Counted from the first letter of the stretch, positions 1 to 8,588 are shown. The stretch is DNA of 64,000 bases from Chloroflexota bacterium (GCA_016191875.1 JACPVG010000008.1:1-64000), one strand, 5' to 3'. Notes: generated by a model from the sequence alone, not told the origin. Made by a program: numbers and translations.

Positions 1-165
1 GGCTCTTCGCATGCGTATACTGCGGCAAGGTCTTTTGCGCCATTTGGTAGGCTATTCGGGCCACTCGGACGTAACGACTTTCGCGTTTCATAACCTATGA
101 TTTACCATATCTCTTCATCTTTGCAACAGAGCAAGTGGTAAATGGTAATTGACTGACTGCGCTTC
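1..165. other. Non-coding left edge of window
   Basis: No convincing gene is seen here. A short degenerate 7-bp repeat (GGTAAAT then GGTAATT) lies at 137-150. It is the same heptamer type, read on the other strand, as the TTACCAA units at 444-457 and 5747-5767. Confidence 0.4.
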
Positions 166-411
166 CTACTCTTTGCGATGCGTAGCCCTGAACGCCATAG
201 ACAGGCAAATCGCGCCGAGAATGACCAAGAGGAAACCAAAGTTCATGACGGTGTCAAGCCCAGTGTTCCTTTCCTGAGCCATTCCAGCCGGAATTGTCAG
301 GACTATCCCCGCAACATAGAGGACGTATCCCAAGGCAGTGAATGCCGACTTGCGACTCATCGAGGTGCTGGCTTTCTGGAAATCCGTCTCATCATTAGGG
401 TTGCTGATCAC
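166..411 (-). CDS. Small two-helix membrane protein, unknown
   Basis: This 81-residue protein has a polar N-terminus followed by two hydrophobic segments (about residues 23-43 and 54-72), a short loop and a basic tail. No family is recognised. The longest reading starts at a GTG (409-411). An internal ATG at 358-360 would give about 64 residues and still keep both helices. Neither start has a strong ribosome binding site. It lies convergent to nothing obvious and about 40 bp downstream of the aminotransferase stop on the same strand. The membrane topology is visible in the sequence; existence as a real gene is inference. Confidence 0.45.
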   Translation of the reverse strand: MISNPNDETDFQKASTSMSRKSAFTALGYVLYVAGIVLTIPAGMAQERNTGLDTVMNFGFLLVILGAICLSMAFRATHRKE

Positions 412-450
412 ACCGATGCATCAAACCCACCAAGGTTGTCGAGTTACCAA

Positions 451-1524
451 TTACCCCTTTCCCCCCATAAACTCCTCGAACGCCGCCAGCAGCGCCTGCA
501 CGTCGGCCACCGTCAGTTCGCCCATGTGGCCGATGCGAAAGGTGGTGTCCTTGATCTTGCCATAGCCGCCGGCGATGCGCATGTCGCGCTCCAGCAGGAA
601 GGCCTTCAATCCGGCCATGTCTATGCCGGGCGTGTTCACCAGCGTGGTCACGGTATGTGAGCGGTAACCTTCCGGCGCGTACAGGCCAAAGCCGTGCGCC
701 GCCGCCCAGGACTGGGCGCACTCCGCCATCGCCCGGTGGCGGGCGAAGCGATTTTCCAGCCCCTCGGTCATAATGCGATCCATCTGCACATCCAGCGCAT
801 ACACCAGCCCGATGGCGGGGGTGGCGGGGGTGGTGTCTTTGACGCGGTGGGTCTCCAGCCGCACGAAGTCGAAATACCAGCCGCGGTTTTCAACCGTTTT
901 GGCTTTCTCCAGGGCGCGGTCGTTCACCGCCGCCAGCGAGAGGCCCGGCGGCAGGGCCAGGCACTTCTGCGAACTGGTGAGCACAAAATCGATGCCCCAG
1001 TCGTCCATGCACATCTCCACGCCGCCCAGCGAAGAGACGGCATCCACCAGGATGAGCGAATCGGGGCTGGCCTCGCGGATGGCCGCGGCGATTTCGCGGG
1101 CCGGGTTCATCAGGCCGGTGCTGGTCTCGTTGTGTACGAAGGCCACGGCCTCGTAGCCCTTGCCCTTCACGGCTTGGCCCACGTGTTCCGGCAGGATGGG
1201 CGATTGCCAGTCCACATCCAGCAGGTCGGCGTCTTTGCCGTTGCTCACGGCCACATCGTGCCAACGTTTGGCAAAAGCGCCGTTGGCGCACACCAGCATT
1301 TTCTTGTGGACGAAGTTGCGCACGGCGGCCTCGTGCAGGCCGCTGCCGGAGGATGCATTGAGAAACACGCGCGCCTGCGTGCCGAAGATGGCCCGCGATT
1401 TGTCGGCGGCGCGGTGGAAGATGGCTTCGAATTCCCTGGCGCGGTGTGGCAGCATCGGGCGGCTTTGGGCCGCCAGGATCTCGGGGGCGACGTCCACCGG
1501 GCCGGGCACGAACATGGGTGGCAT
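451..1524 (-). CDS. Class V aminotransferase (alanine-glyoxylate / serine-pyruvate type)
   Basis: A 357-residue PLP enzyme of the class V aminotransferase family, which transfers amino groups between small substrates such as serine, alanine, glyoxylate and pyruvate. The N-terminal FVPGPVDVAPEIL segment, the VDAVSSLGG stretch (Asp near residue 161, which binds the PLP pyridine nitrogen) and TSSQK near residue 187 (Schiff-base lysine) are typical. The length matches the family. The ATG at 1524 is supported by GGAGG seven bases upstream. Members also include phosphonate and phosphoserine aminotransferases, so the exact substrate cannot be read from sequence. The flanking genes give no pathway context. 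It is transcribed away from the TIR gene. Confidence 0.88.
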   Translation of the reverse strand: MPPMFVPGPVDVAPEILAAQSRPMLPHRAREFEAIFHRAADKSRAIFGTQARVFLNASSGSGLHEAAVRNFVHKKMLVCANGAFAKRWHDVAVSNGKDADLLDVDWQSPILPEHVGQAVKGKGYEAVAFVHNETSTGLMNPAREIAAAIREASPDSLILVDAVSSLGGVEMCMDDWGIDFVLTSSQKCLALPPGLSLAAVNDRALEKAKTVENRGWYFDFVRLETHRVKDTTPATPAIGLVYALDVQMDRIMTEGLENRFARHRAMAECAQSWAAAHGFGLYAPEGYRSHTVTTLVNTPGIDMAGLKAFLLERDMRIAGGYGKIKDTTFRIGHMGELTVADVQALLAAFEEFMGGKG

Positions 1525-1671
1525 ACAGGTTCCTCCAGGCAGGCTTGAGTTTCAGGAAGATTCTAACAGGGATTGCAGACGGCCCGGCGCAGGCGAATCC
1601 GGTAGAATGGGTCAGGTAGTTGGCCGTAAGAGTTTGAATTCCGTCGGAGAGAAACAGCGGCTAACTATTGA

Positions 1672-1750
1672 AGTAGCCCATAGGCATCTTACGAGGACAG
1701 CCATACTGGAGAGTCGGAGTCCTTTGCAAAAAGACTTTTGGTGGGCTACT
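1672..1750 (+). repeat. 79-nt structured element, copy 1
   Basis: The ends form a 9-bp inverted repeat (AGTAGCCCA at 1672-1680, TGGGCTACT at 1742-1750). A second element of exactly the same length lies at 52762-52840. Its terminal stem uses different but still paired bases (AGTAGTCT / AGACTACT). An inner AGGAC/GTCCT pairing is present, and an upstream GGCTAACT (about 1660-1667) can compete for the left arm. The element sits 47 bases before the TIR gene start, so it would lie in that gene's leader. Confidence 0.55.
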
Positions 1751-1796
1751 CAGCACACTTTGGCCTGTGGAAAAATTTGCCTGGAGGAGGCGACCT

Positions 1797-3398
1797 GTGA
1801 AATCACCCATCTTCATCAGCTATTCGCGGCGCGAGGCGCCGTTCGTCAATGATCTGGTAGACCACCTTGAAGATGATGGCTTTTCGGTCTGGCTGGACTA
1901 CCGCAGCATGGTGCCGGGCAAGCTGTGGGCCGAGCAGATCGAAGAAGGCATCCGCGGCGCGGACGTCATTCTGCTGGTCGTGTCGGATGCCGCCATGGGC
2001 TCCAAGTGGGTGGAAAAGGAATGGCGCAGCATGCTGACCTATGGTAAGCGGGTCATCCTCATCCTGTTTGAGGCCAACGACCTGCCGCCGGAACTGGAAG
2101 GCTTTGAGTGGGTGGATTTTCGCGGCAACCACCGCAAGGCGCTGGCCGAACTCTATTCCCAACTGGAGCAGGCGCAGGCCGAGGAAACGCCCCCGCCGGA
2201 GAAAGGCTTCAGGGTTCCCGGCATCGTGTGGGCCGCCTTCGCCCTCAGCCTGGGGGTGGCGGCCTTCAGCCTGCCGACCCTCTGGACCGGCCTCACCGCC
2301 ATGTACCTCCTCCCGCTGCCCTATCGCATCCTCAGGCGCGATTTCGATTACGCCCGGGTCCAGGCCTCGCTCTTCCTGCTGCCGCTGGCGTTCCTGGTGA
2401 CCTCCGATCTGTTCGCCAACGATATCGAACTGGATAACCTGATGTATGCGCTGACATTCATCAGCGTCATCCCGGCCGGGGCGCTCTGGCTGCTGCTGCG
2501 CTCACCCGGCATGCAGCGCTGGGGCAAGCCGGAAGCCTCGCGGCCGCGCTTTGCCAATCCGGCCGCGCCGGATGAGACCGCCCCGCGCCCGGTGGACTTC
2601 ATGGTCGAACACGCCCCGGAAGACGCCGCGGCCGCCGCGGACATCGCCGCCGCCCTGGAAGCCCACGGTCACCGGCGGGTGGGCGCGCCCGCAGAGGCCG
2701 AGACGGTGCTGACCCTGGTCTCGACGTACAACACTGCCACCGCCGCCGACCCGCAGAAACAGGTCGTTATCCCGGTGGTGCTGGACAACACCTTGGAGAT
2801 CGCCCCCAACCTTCAGAAGGTGCAGTGGATCGACTACCGGCGCGGCCTGGCCAACCTGGGCGCGCTCGCCAAACTGCTGCCCGACCCGGCCCGCATGCTC
2901 AAGGCGCTGGGCATCATGCCAGCTGGCAACCAGGTGGTCATGCCCGCCGTTGTGCAGGCGCTGGTGTATTTCCTCGGCCTGCTGGGCATCGCCAACCTGG
3001 CAGGCTGGGTGCCGTATTTCATCCAGTTCGCCGATGACATCGCCTATACGCCCGGCCTGGGCGGCACGCTGCTGCTGTTTGCGGTTCTTCTGGCGGCGTT
3101 CCTAGGGCTGGTGGTGGCGGGCATGCGCGCCCTCATCCGGCGGCGCGGCCGGCTGGCTTCCTGGTGGGGTCTGCTGGCGGTGTTCGCCCTGCTCGGCATC
3201 CTGCTCTACGTCCAGCTTGACACCTCCTTCTTCATTGAAGACATGATTCTGCTCGACCTGGAAAACGACTTCCGTGGGCTGACCGGCACCATCGGTCTGG
3301 ACCTTTACACCTATGGCGGCATCCTGCTGGCTGCCTTCGCGGCCTTCAGGCGCCATGACTTGCGGCGCTGGCTGCCGGTCCGCCGGAAAACGACTTGA
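1797..3398 (+). CDS. Membrane protein with one intact and one degenerate TIR domain
   Basis: About 533 residues. An N-terminal TIR domain (about residues 4-122) begins IFISYSRRE, contains VWLDYRSMVPG and the WVEKEW segment; Glu 75 is placed like the NADase glutamate of TIR enzymes. Hydrophobic segments follow (about 147-235). A soluble stretch (about 265-362) then repeats the TIR pattern in degenerate form: VDFMVEHAPED mirrors IFISYSRRE, and VQWIDYRRG mirrors FEWVDFRGN. The second copy lacks the middle of the fold and the glutamate. A further membrane block with about four segments ends the protein. The start is taken as GTG 1797, because GGAGGAGG lies six bases upstream; the ATG at 1767 has no such site. 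The secreted peptidase gene follows after 23 bp and is probably co-transcribed. TIR domains act in signalling or NAD cleavage; the role here is unknown. Confidence 0.8.
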   Translation: MKSPIFISYSRREAPFVNDLVDHLEDDGFSVWLDYRSMVPGKLWAEQIEEGIRGADVILLVVSDAAMGSKWVEKEWRSMLTYGKRVILILFEANDLPPELEGFEWVDFRGNHRKALAELYSQLEQAQAEETPPPEKGFRVPGIVWAAFALSLGVAAFSLPTLWTGLTAMYLLPLPYRILRRDFDYARVQASLFLLPLAFLVTSDLFANDIELDNLMYALTFISVIPAGALWLLLRSPGMQRWGKPEASRPRFANPAAPDETAPRPVDFMVEHAPEDAAAAADIAAALEAHGHRRVGAPAEAETVLTLVSTYNTATAADPQKQVVIPVVLDNTLEIAPNLQKVQWIDYRRGLANLGALAKLLPDPARMLKALGIMPAGNQVVMPAVVQALVYFLGLLGIANLAGWVPYFIQFADDIAYTPGLGGTLLLFAVLLAAFLGLVVAGMRALIRRRGRLASWWGLLAVFALLGILLYVQLDTSFFIEDMILLDLENDFRGLTGTIGLDLYTYGGILLAAFAAFRRHDLRRWLPVRRKTT

Positions 3399-3421
3399 GA
3401 CGCTGCGGCTACAATCCAGAC

Positions 3422-5065
3422 ATGTTCAACCGCAGTAGCGCCCTGCTGGCAGTTGCCCTGCTGACCGGGTTTATTCTTCCCGCTGTCCCATCTGCCCAAT
3501 CTGCCTCCGTCCACGCCAAGCAGGCCTCGGAAGACGGCCCCCCGCCGGGCTTTGAACTACGGCTGCTGCCGGAAGGCGGCCTGGCGGCGGGCGACCGCGT
3601 CTCGTTCATTTTATTGCCTCCGGTTGAGCTGGACATGGAAGGCCGGGAGTTCAGAATTACGCCGCCCGGAGCGGAGGCTGTTCCCCTCGGCCCGGCCGGG
3701 TTCGGGGCGTTTGGCATCGGCGGTGAGACGCGCGCCATCCTGCAATGGGCCTGGGATACAGCCACCCTGCCGCCCGGCAAGTACCGGCTGTCGTTCAGCA
3801 TCCAGCCGGGCGACCTCGCCTGGCGTCAGTGGCTCACCCTGCGCCCGGCCGAGACCCTGCCTGCTGCCGTACGGGCCTCCGCCTGGCAGAGCATCCAGAC
3901 CGAATGCTGCCTGGTGTTCTTTGCCAGCGGCACGGCCAGCCAGCGCGACCTGGAAGACCTGCTGGAGGTGGCTCAGGATCAGTCCGCTAACGTGGTCGGC
4001 CTGATGCAGGCAGAGTTCGTGGAGCCGGTGCGGCTGGTGCTGCTGCCGCGCGTGCTGGGGCATGGCGGTTTCGCCACCGACGAGATCTACATTTCCTACC
4101 TGGACCGCAACTACGCCGGCAACGACCTGGGCCAGGTGCTGCACCATGAACTGGTGCACATCCTGGATGCGCGCCTAGGCGGCGGGCTGCGGCCCACCAT
4201 GCTGGTGGAGGGGCTGGCGGTATACCTGAGCGGCGGGCATTTCAAGCCGGAACCGCTCCTGCCGCGCGCCGCCGCCCTGCTCTCGCTGGGCTGGTACATC
4301 CCGCTCGACCAGCTGGCGGAACGCTTCTACTTCCACCAGCACGAGGTCGGCTACCTGGAGGCCGCCGCGCTGGTGGAATACATGATTGCGCGCTGGGGCT
4401 ACGCCGAATTTGACTCTTTCTACCGCGGCATCCAGCCGGTCAGCAACCGCAGCCACGCCGAAGCCATCGACGCCGCCCTGCAAGCGCATTACAGCCTGAC
4501 GCTGGACGACCTGGAGCGCGAGTTCTACGCCTACCTGGGATCCATCGAACTCGACCCGGCCGACCGGGACGACGTGCGCCTGACGGTGGCGTTCTTCGAC
4601 AGCGTGCGCCGCTACCAGCAGGCGCTGGACCCCAACGCCTATTTCCTCACCGCCTGGCTGCTGGACATCGACGACATGCAACTGGAGGGCATCACCGCCG
4701 ACTACGTGCGCCACCCGGCTGGCGCGGCCAACCTGGCTCTGGAAGTCCTGTTGATCGAAGCCGAAGAGGCCATAAGGGAGGGAGACTATGCGGAAGCCGA
4801 GCGCGCCATCCAGGCGGTGAATGCCGTGCTGGATGCCGACGCTCTGGGCGCGGCCGACCCGTTTGCCGCTCATCCGCTGGCCGCCGACGCGCTGGCCATC
4901 GTGCGGGCGTTGCTGGCCCGCGGCTATGTTGTGGAACGAATCGACTTTGGCGAAGGTCAGGCGGTGGCGCTGGTTTCCCGCCCGGAGGCCGCCCTGCTGG
5001 CCTTGACCCAGGTCAGCCTGGTGCAGGACGGCGCGACCTGGCGTATCCAGAGCAGTACTGAATAG
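3422..5065 (+). CDS. Secreted gluzincin-like metallopeptidase
   Basis: A 547-residue exported protein. The N-terminus (MFNRSSALLAVALLTGF followed by a small-residue region) is a signal peptide. Residues 242-246 read HELVH, followed by Glu 263 in LVEGLAVY. This HExxH plus distant glutamate in an E-G-x-A context is the zinc site of MA-clan peptidases. The first about 150 residues look like a beta-sandwich, and the region after 300 is helical. The in-frame TTG at 3395 would add nine residues before the signal peptide, so ATG 3422 is preferred. It follows the TIR membrane gene by 23 bp and ends 4 bp from the convergent nadD stop. The substrate is unknown. Confidence 0.75.
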   Translation: MFNRSSALLAVALLTGFILPAVPSAQSASVHAKQASEDGPPPGFELRLLPEGGLAAGDRVSFILLPPVELDMEGREFRITPPGAEAVPLGPAGFGAFGIGGETRAILQWAWDTATLPPGKYRLSFSIQPGDLAWRQWLTLRPAETLPAAVRASAWQSIQTECCLVFFASGTASQRDLEDLLEVAQDQSANVVGLMQAEFVEPVRLVLLPRVLGHGGFATDEIYISYLDRNYAGNDLGQVLHHELVHILDARLGGGLRPTMLVEGLAVYLSGGHFKPEPLLPRAAALLSLGWYIPLDQLAERFYFHQHEVGYLEAAALVEYMIARWGYAEFDSFYRGIQPVSNRSHAEAIDAALQAHYSLTLDDLEREFYAYLGSIELDPADRDDVRLTVAFFDSVRRYQQALDPNAYFLTAWLLDIDDMQLEGITADYVRHPAGAANLALEVLLIEAEEAIREGDYAEAERAIQAVNAVLDADALGAADPFAAHPLAADALAIVRALLARGYVVERIDFGEGQAVALVSRPEAALLALTQVSLVQDGATWRIQSSTE

Positions 5066-5068
5066 CGT

Positions 5069-5674
5069 TCAGTCGGGCTGGCGGTACAGCCCCCGCCGGG
5101 CGATGACCGCCGCCACCGCTGCGGGCAGATAATACAGATACGGCCGCCCTTCGGCGATGCGCCGACGGATCTGGCGCGAGGAGATTTCCAGCAGCGGGGC
5201 GCGGATGAACTGCACCTTGCCGCCGATGCCCGGCAGTTTTTCTTCAAGGGCTTTCAAGTCAAAACGCTGGTAGGGGCGGCGCATCACCCCCAGGATGTCG
5301 CAGGCGGCCACGAAGTCATCCGCCCGCCGCCAATCGGGCAGGTCGCGCAGCGAGTCGGCCCCCATCACGAAGGCCAGGGTGGAATCCGGGTAGACTGCCC
5401 GCACCAGGTGGACGGTGTCGGCGCTGTAGTGCGGGCCGGGGCGTTCGATTTCGATGTGCGAGAGTTCAAAGGCGGGGTTGGCGGCGATGGCGGCCTGGAG
5501 CATCTCCAGACGGGCCTCCAACGGGGCAATCAGGCGGTCGCCCTTGTGGGGCGGCTGCGGGGTGAGCACGAACAGCAGCCGGTCGAGCGCCAGTTGGTGG
5601 CTGGCCTCGGCGGCCAGGATCAGATGGCCGAGATGGGGAGGGTCAAACGTGCCGCCGAAGATGCCGATGCGCAT
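5069..5674 (-). CDS. nadD: Nicotinate-nucleotide adenylyltransferase
   Basis: A 201-residue cytoplasmic enzyme that adenylylates nicotinate mononucleotide, the penultimate step of NAD synthesis. The nucleotidyltransferase signature GGTFDPPHLGHL lies at residues 7-18, and the C-terminal ISSRQIRRRI matches the ISSTxIR motif that binds ATP phosphates. The length is normal. It lies about 100 bp downstream of obg on the same strand, an arrangement common in Gram-positive-type genomes, so obg-nadD is probably one transcript. Confidence 0.95.
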   Translation of the reverse strand: MRIGIFGGTFDPPHLGHLILAAEASHQLALDRLLFVLTPQPPHKGDRLIAPLEARLEMLQAAIAANPAFELSHIEIERPGPHYSADTVHLVRAVYPDSTLAFVMGADSLRDLPDWRRADDFVAACDILGVMRRPYQRFDLKALEEKLPGIGGKVQFIRAPLLEISSRQIRRRIAEGRPYLYYLPAAVAAVIARRGLYRQPD

Positions 5675-5746
5675 GGGGCCGAGCCTGTGTGCGGCGTTCA
5701 GGCCGCTTCATGCCCCAATGGTATCACCTTCGTTGCAGCGAGCGAG

Positions 5747-5767
5747 TTACCAATTTCCAATTACCGC
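5747..5767 (+). repeat. Short degenerate heptamer array (TTACCAA type)
   Basis: Three 7-bp units in the obg-nadD spacer: TTACCAA, TTTCCAA, TTACCGC. The same unit occurs twice at 444-457, just after the aminotransferase stop. Confidence 0.4.
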
Positions 5768-5774
5768 TTTTGGC

Positions 5775-7040
5775 TCAATCCTCCCACTCCAATTCGTATT
5801 CGCCGATCAGCACCGTATCGCCATTCCGCACGCCGGCAGCCCGCAGAGCCTCATCCACGCCCAGCGCCTCCAGGATGCGCTGGAAGCGCCGGATAGACTG
5901 GTCGTGTTCCCAATAGGTCATGCTGGCGGCGCGCTCGATGGCCGCGCCGACCACGCGATAATACGCCTCCGGCGTGCGCACGATCTTGAAATCTTTGGGG
6001 TCCTCCTGCGGGCGGTACACCGGCAGGGCCGCGGCCGGGGCCGGCGGCGGGGCTTCTTCCAGGCGGGTGTGCGCCTGGTAGAGCAGGGCGCGCACACCCT
6101 CGCCGCTGGCGGCGGAGATCAGGGTAGGCTGGACGCCGCGCTTGGCCAGGGCGGCCTGCACCTGCGGCCAGCGCGCTTTCACTTCCGGCAGGTCGGCTTT
6201 GTTCAAAGCCACTACCTGGGGTTTGGCGCCCAGGGTCTCGTCGAAAAGGGCCAGTTCGCTGTTGATCTGGGCATAGTCGGCCAGCGGGTCTTCGGCCAGT
6301 CCGTCCAGCAGGTGGATCAGGACGCGCGTGCGCTGGATGTGGCGCAGAAAATCGTGCCCCAGGCCGATGCCCAGGTGCGCGCCTTCGATCAACCCGGGGA
6401 TGTCGGCCATCACCAGGCTGGCGTCATCGTCCAGAATAGACACGCCCAGGTTGGGGGCCAGGGTGGTGAAGGGGTAGTCGGCGATCTTGGGCCTGGCGTT
6501 CGAGGCCGCCGCCAGAAGCGTGGATTTCCCGGCGTTGGGCGCCCCGACGATGCCCACATCGGCGATGAGTTTGAGTTCCAGGCGCAGCGCCCGTTCCTGG
6601 GCCGGTTCGCCCTTTTCGGCGATGCGCGGGGTCTGGTTGCGGGATGTGGCGTAGTGCTGGTTGCCGCGCCCGCCGCGCCCGCCGCGCGCCGCCACCAGCC
6701 GCTGGCCCGGGCTCATCAGGTCGGCCAATACTTCGCCGCTGGCCGCGTCGTAGACGATGGTCCCCGGCGGCACGGGCAGCACCAGGTCGCCCCCGCCGCG
6801 CCCGGAGCGCTGGCTGGGGCCGCCGGGCCGGCCGTCGTTGGCCTGGTGGCGCTTCTTGCGCTGGTAGGCGTTCAGGGAGTTCAGGCCGGGGCTGACCTCC
6901 AGAATCACGTCGCCGCCCTTGCCGCCGTCGCCGCCGTCCGGGCCGCCGCGCGGCACATATTTCTCGTGCCGGAAATGCACCATGCCGTCGCCGCCCTTGC
7001 CGGAGCGCACCTGGATGGTGGCTTCATCAATGAACGTCAT
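5775..7040 (-). CDS. obg: Obg/CgtA GTPase
   Basis: A 421-residue GTPase involved in 50S ribosomal subunit maturation and stress control. The glycine-rich Obg fold occupies residues 1-158 (FRHEKYVPRGGPDGGDGG and related glycine runs). The G domain follows with GAPNAGKST (G1), DIPGLIEGA (G3) and NKAD (G4). The last about 75 residues form the OCT domain found in many Gram-positive and Chloroflexota Obg proteins. A TATAAT lies about 40 bases upstream of the ATG on the minus strand, without a good -35. The gene is divergent from rex, and the Rex operator (7113-7130) lies in their shared spacer, so redox control of obg is possible but unproven. Confidence 0.96.
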   Translation of the reverse strand: MTFIDEATIQVRSGKGGDGMVHFRHEKYVPRGGPDGGDGGKGGDVILEVSPGLNSLNAYQRKKRHQANDGRPGGPSQRSGRGGGDLVLPVPPGTIVYDAASGEVLADLMSPGQRLVAARGGRGGRGNQHYATSRNQTPRIAEKGEPAQERALRLELKLIADVGIVGAPNAGKSTLLAAASNARPKIADYPFTTLAPNLGVSILDDDASLVMADIPGLIEGAHLGIGLGHDFLRHIQRTRVLIHLLDGLAEDPLADYAQINSELALFDETLGAKPQVVALNKADLPEVKARWPQVQAALAKRGVQPTLISAASGEGVRALLYQAHTRLEEAPPPAPAAALPVYRPQEDPKDFKIVRTPEAYYRVVGAAIERAASMTYWEHDQSIRRFQRILEALGVDEALRAAGVRNGDTVLIGEYELEWED

Positions 7041-7112
7041 CGCTTGTTCTTATCCTCGTTGAATGTGAAAGTCAATTATATCATCCGGCCCACAGCCCCG
7101 ATTGTGCGGATG

Positions 7113-7130
7113 TTGTGTGTGAATGCACAA
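7113..7130. promoter_or_regulatory. Rex operator
   Basis: TTGTG-N8-CACAA forms a perfect 18-bp palindrome matching the Rex consensus TTGTGAA-N4-TTCACAA in length and outer arms. It lies 60 bp before the rex start and 73 bp from the obg start, so autoregulation of rex by the NADH/NAD ratio is the simplest reading. Confidence 0.8.
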
Positions 7131-7189
7131 GGTATGGTAGACTTGCGCCATCGTTAGTACGAAATTTTACAATCGGAGTGTACTCCCGT

Positions 7190-7810
7190 ATGGCGCATAA
7201 GAATATCCCGGATATTGTCATCGGCCGCCTGCCCATCTACCTGCGTTCGCTGCAGCGCATGGCCCAGGAAGGCCGCCAGGTGACTTCCTCGCAGGAACTG
7301 GGCGAGCGGCTGGGTATTTCTGCGGCTCAGATTCGCAAAGACCTTTCGCAGTTCGGCGAGTTCGGCAAGCAGGGCACCGGCTACAACATTGAATTCCTGT
7401 CCAACAAGATTCGGGATATCCTGAACGTGAACCGGAACTGGGATGTCGCCATCATCGGCGCCGGAGACATCGGCGGCGCCCTGGCGCGTTACAACGGCTT
7501 CAACCAGCGCGGCTTCACCATCAAGATGATCTTCGACAATAACCCCAGCAAGATCGGGATGAAAATCGACAACTTCACCGTGCTGGATATCGCCAACCTG
7601 AAGGAAGAGATCGCCGGCGCCGGCGTGCAGGTGGCGATGATGGCCGTTCCGGCCGCGTACGCCCAGGATGTGGCCGACCGGCTGGTGGCAGCCGGGATCA
7701 AGGCCATCCTTAACTATGCACCGGTGAACCTGAACGTGCCGGCGGGGGTGCGCGTCCAGCACATTGACCCGGCGGTGCATCTCCAGCGTATGACGTACTA
7801 TCTGGATTGA
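7190..7810 (+). CDS. rex: Redox-sensing transcriptional repressor Rex
   Basis: A 206-residue dimeric repressor that releases DNA when NADH rises. The N-terminal winged helix contains QELGERLGISAAQIRKDLS and the FGEFGKQGTGY wing. The Rossmann domain has GAGDIGGALARY, and the C-terminal domain-swap helix ends VHLQRMTYYLD. The ATG at 7190 has GGAG about ten bases upstream; an earlier in-frame GTG at 7115 lies inside the operator and is not used. A strong terminator follows 20 bp after the stop. Confidence 0.96.
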   Translation: MAHKNIPDIVIGRLPIYLRSLQRMAQEGRQVTSSQELGERLGISAAQIRKDLSQFGEFGKQGTGYNIEFLSNKIRDILNVNRNWDVAIIGAGDIGGALARYNGFNQRGFTIKMIFDNNPSKIGMKIDNFTVLDIANLKEEIAGAGVQVAMMAVPAAYAQDVADRLVAAGIKAILNYAPVNLNVPAGVRVQHIDPAVHLQRMTYYLD

Positions 7811-7830
7811 AGGAAACGACCGGATAAAGA

Positions 7831-7857
7831 AAGCCCCTGGGAAACCAGGGGCTTTTT
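7831..7857. terminator. Rho-independent terminator, rex / FHA gene
   Basis: A ten-base arm AAGCCCCTGG, a GAAA tetraloop and the complementary arm CCAGGGGCTT are followed by a T-run. A purine-rich tract on the left also makes it plausible for the convergent FHA gene. Confidence 0.85.
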
Positions 7858-7863
7858 ATTCAC

Positions 7864-8502
7864 TTAGCGGCAGGCGGGAATCAACCCGCCGAACACGTCG
7901 CACCACAGGAAGTTGGCGTCGATGTACCAGAACATGCCGATGAGGATGCACGCGCCCAGGAGCAGCAAGGCCGCGCAGCCGATTGCCAGCCAGCGCAGGC
8001 TGGAGCGGCTGCCGGGCGGCGTCAGTGTACCGGTGTGGGGCGGACTATCCGGGATCTGCCCGGCGTAATACCCGGCCGGGGGCGGCGGGGCGGGCACGTA
8101 GGCTTGCTGCTGGGCAGGCTGCACCGGCGGCTGCATCGGCACTGCGCCCTGCTCGGCGGAGATGCGTTCGGCGCCGGAAGCCAGAGTGGCCTGCGGGTCG
8201 TAGCCGACCATTTCGTAGGCCAGCACCACGTTGTCGCCCATGCGAATCAACTGGCCGGGGTTAAGCATGGCCTGGCCGGCAATGCGCACTTCATTGATGA
8301 ACGTGCCGTTGGTCGAGCCGAGGTCTTCGATGGCATAGCCTTCAGCCACCCGCACCAGATGGGCGTGCTTGCGCGAGATCTCCGAATCGTTGATGGCGAT
8401 GTCGCACGAAATGTCGCGCCCGACATAGATCTCGGTCTTGGCGAGGGCGTAAATCTTGCCCGGATTGGGGCCTTTGCGCACCACAAATTGGAATTGGCTC
8501 AT
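7864..8502 (-). CDS. FHA-domain membrane-anchored protein
   Basis: About 212 residues. The N-terminal FHA phosphothreonine-binding domain shows YVGRD, SRKHA and GSTNGTFIN. A proline/glutamine-rich linker follows. One hydrophobic helix (AIGCAALLLLGACILIGMFW) and a short cysteine-containing tail close the protein. ATG 8502 is preferred to the upstream ORF start because GGAGAAGAG lies at the right distance. FHA domains recruit partners phosphorylated on threonine; no kinase or phosphatase lies nearby. The anchor suggests the FHA domain faces the cytoplasm. Confidence 0.85.
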   Translation of the reverse strand: MSQFQFVVRKGPNPGKIYALAKTEIYVGRDISCDIAINDSEISRKHAHLVRVAEGYAIEDLGSTNGTFINEVRIAGQAMLNPGQLIRMGDNVVLAYEMVGYDPQATLASGAERISAEQGAVPMQPPVQPAQQQAYVPAPPPPAGYYAGQIPDSPPHTGTLTPPGSRSSLRWLAIGCAALLLLGACILIGMFWYIDANFLWCDVFGGLIPACR

Positions 8503-8588
8503 CGTCTCTTCTCCGGCAGGCGGGATGTCTCCGCCCTCCATTATATTGCAACTCAGGGCCGCCAATAGGTTGCAACCCGCGTGCCTGT

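Noticed and set aside
121-134. 14-mer TTGCAACAGAGCAA shared with about 52719-52732
   Set aside because: A few exact 14-mer matches are expected by chance in 64 kb, and no flanking similarity is seen.
1797-5065. Thoeris or other known TIR defence locus
   Set aside because: No ThsA-like, SIR2, caspase-like or cyclase gene is adjacent. The TIR protein is polytopic and its neighbour is a secreted peptidase.
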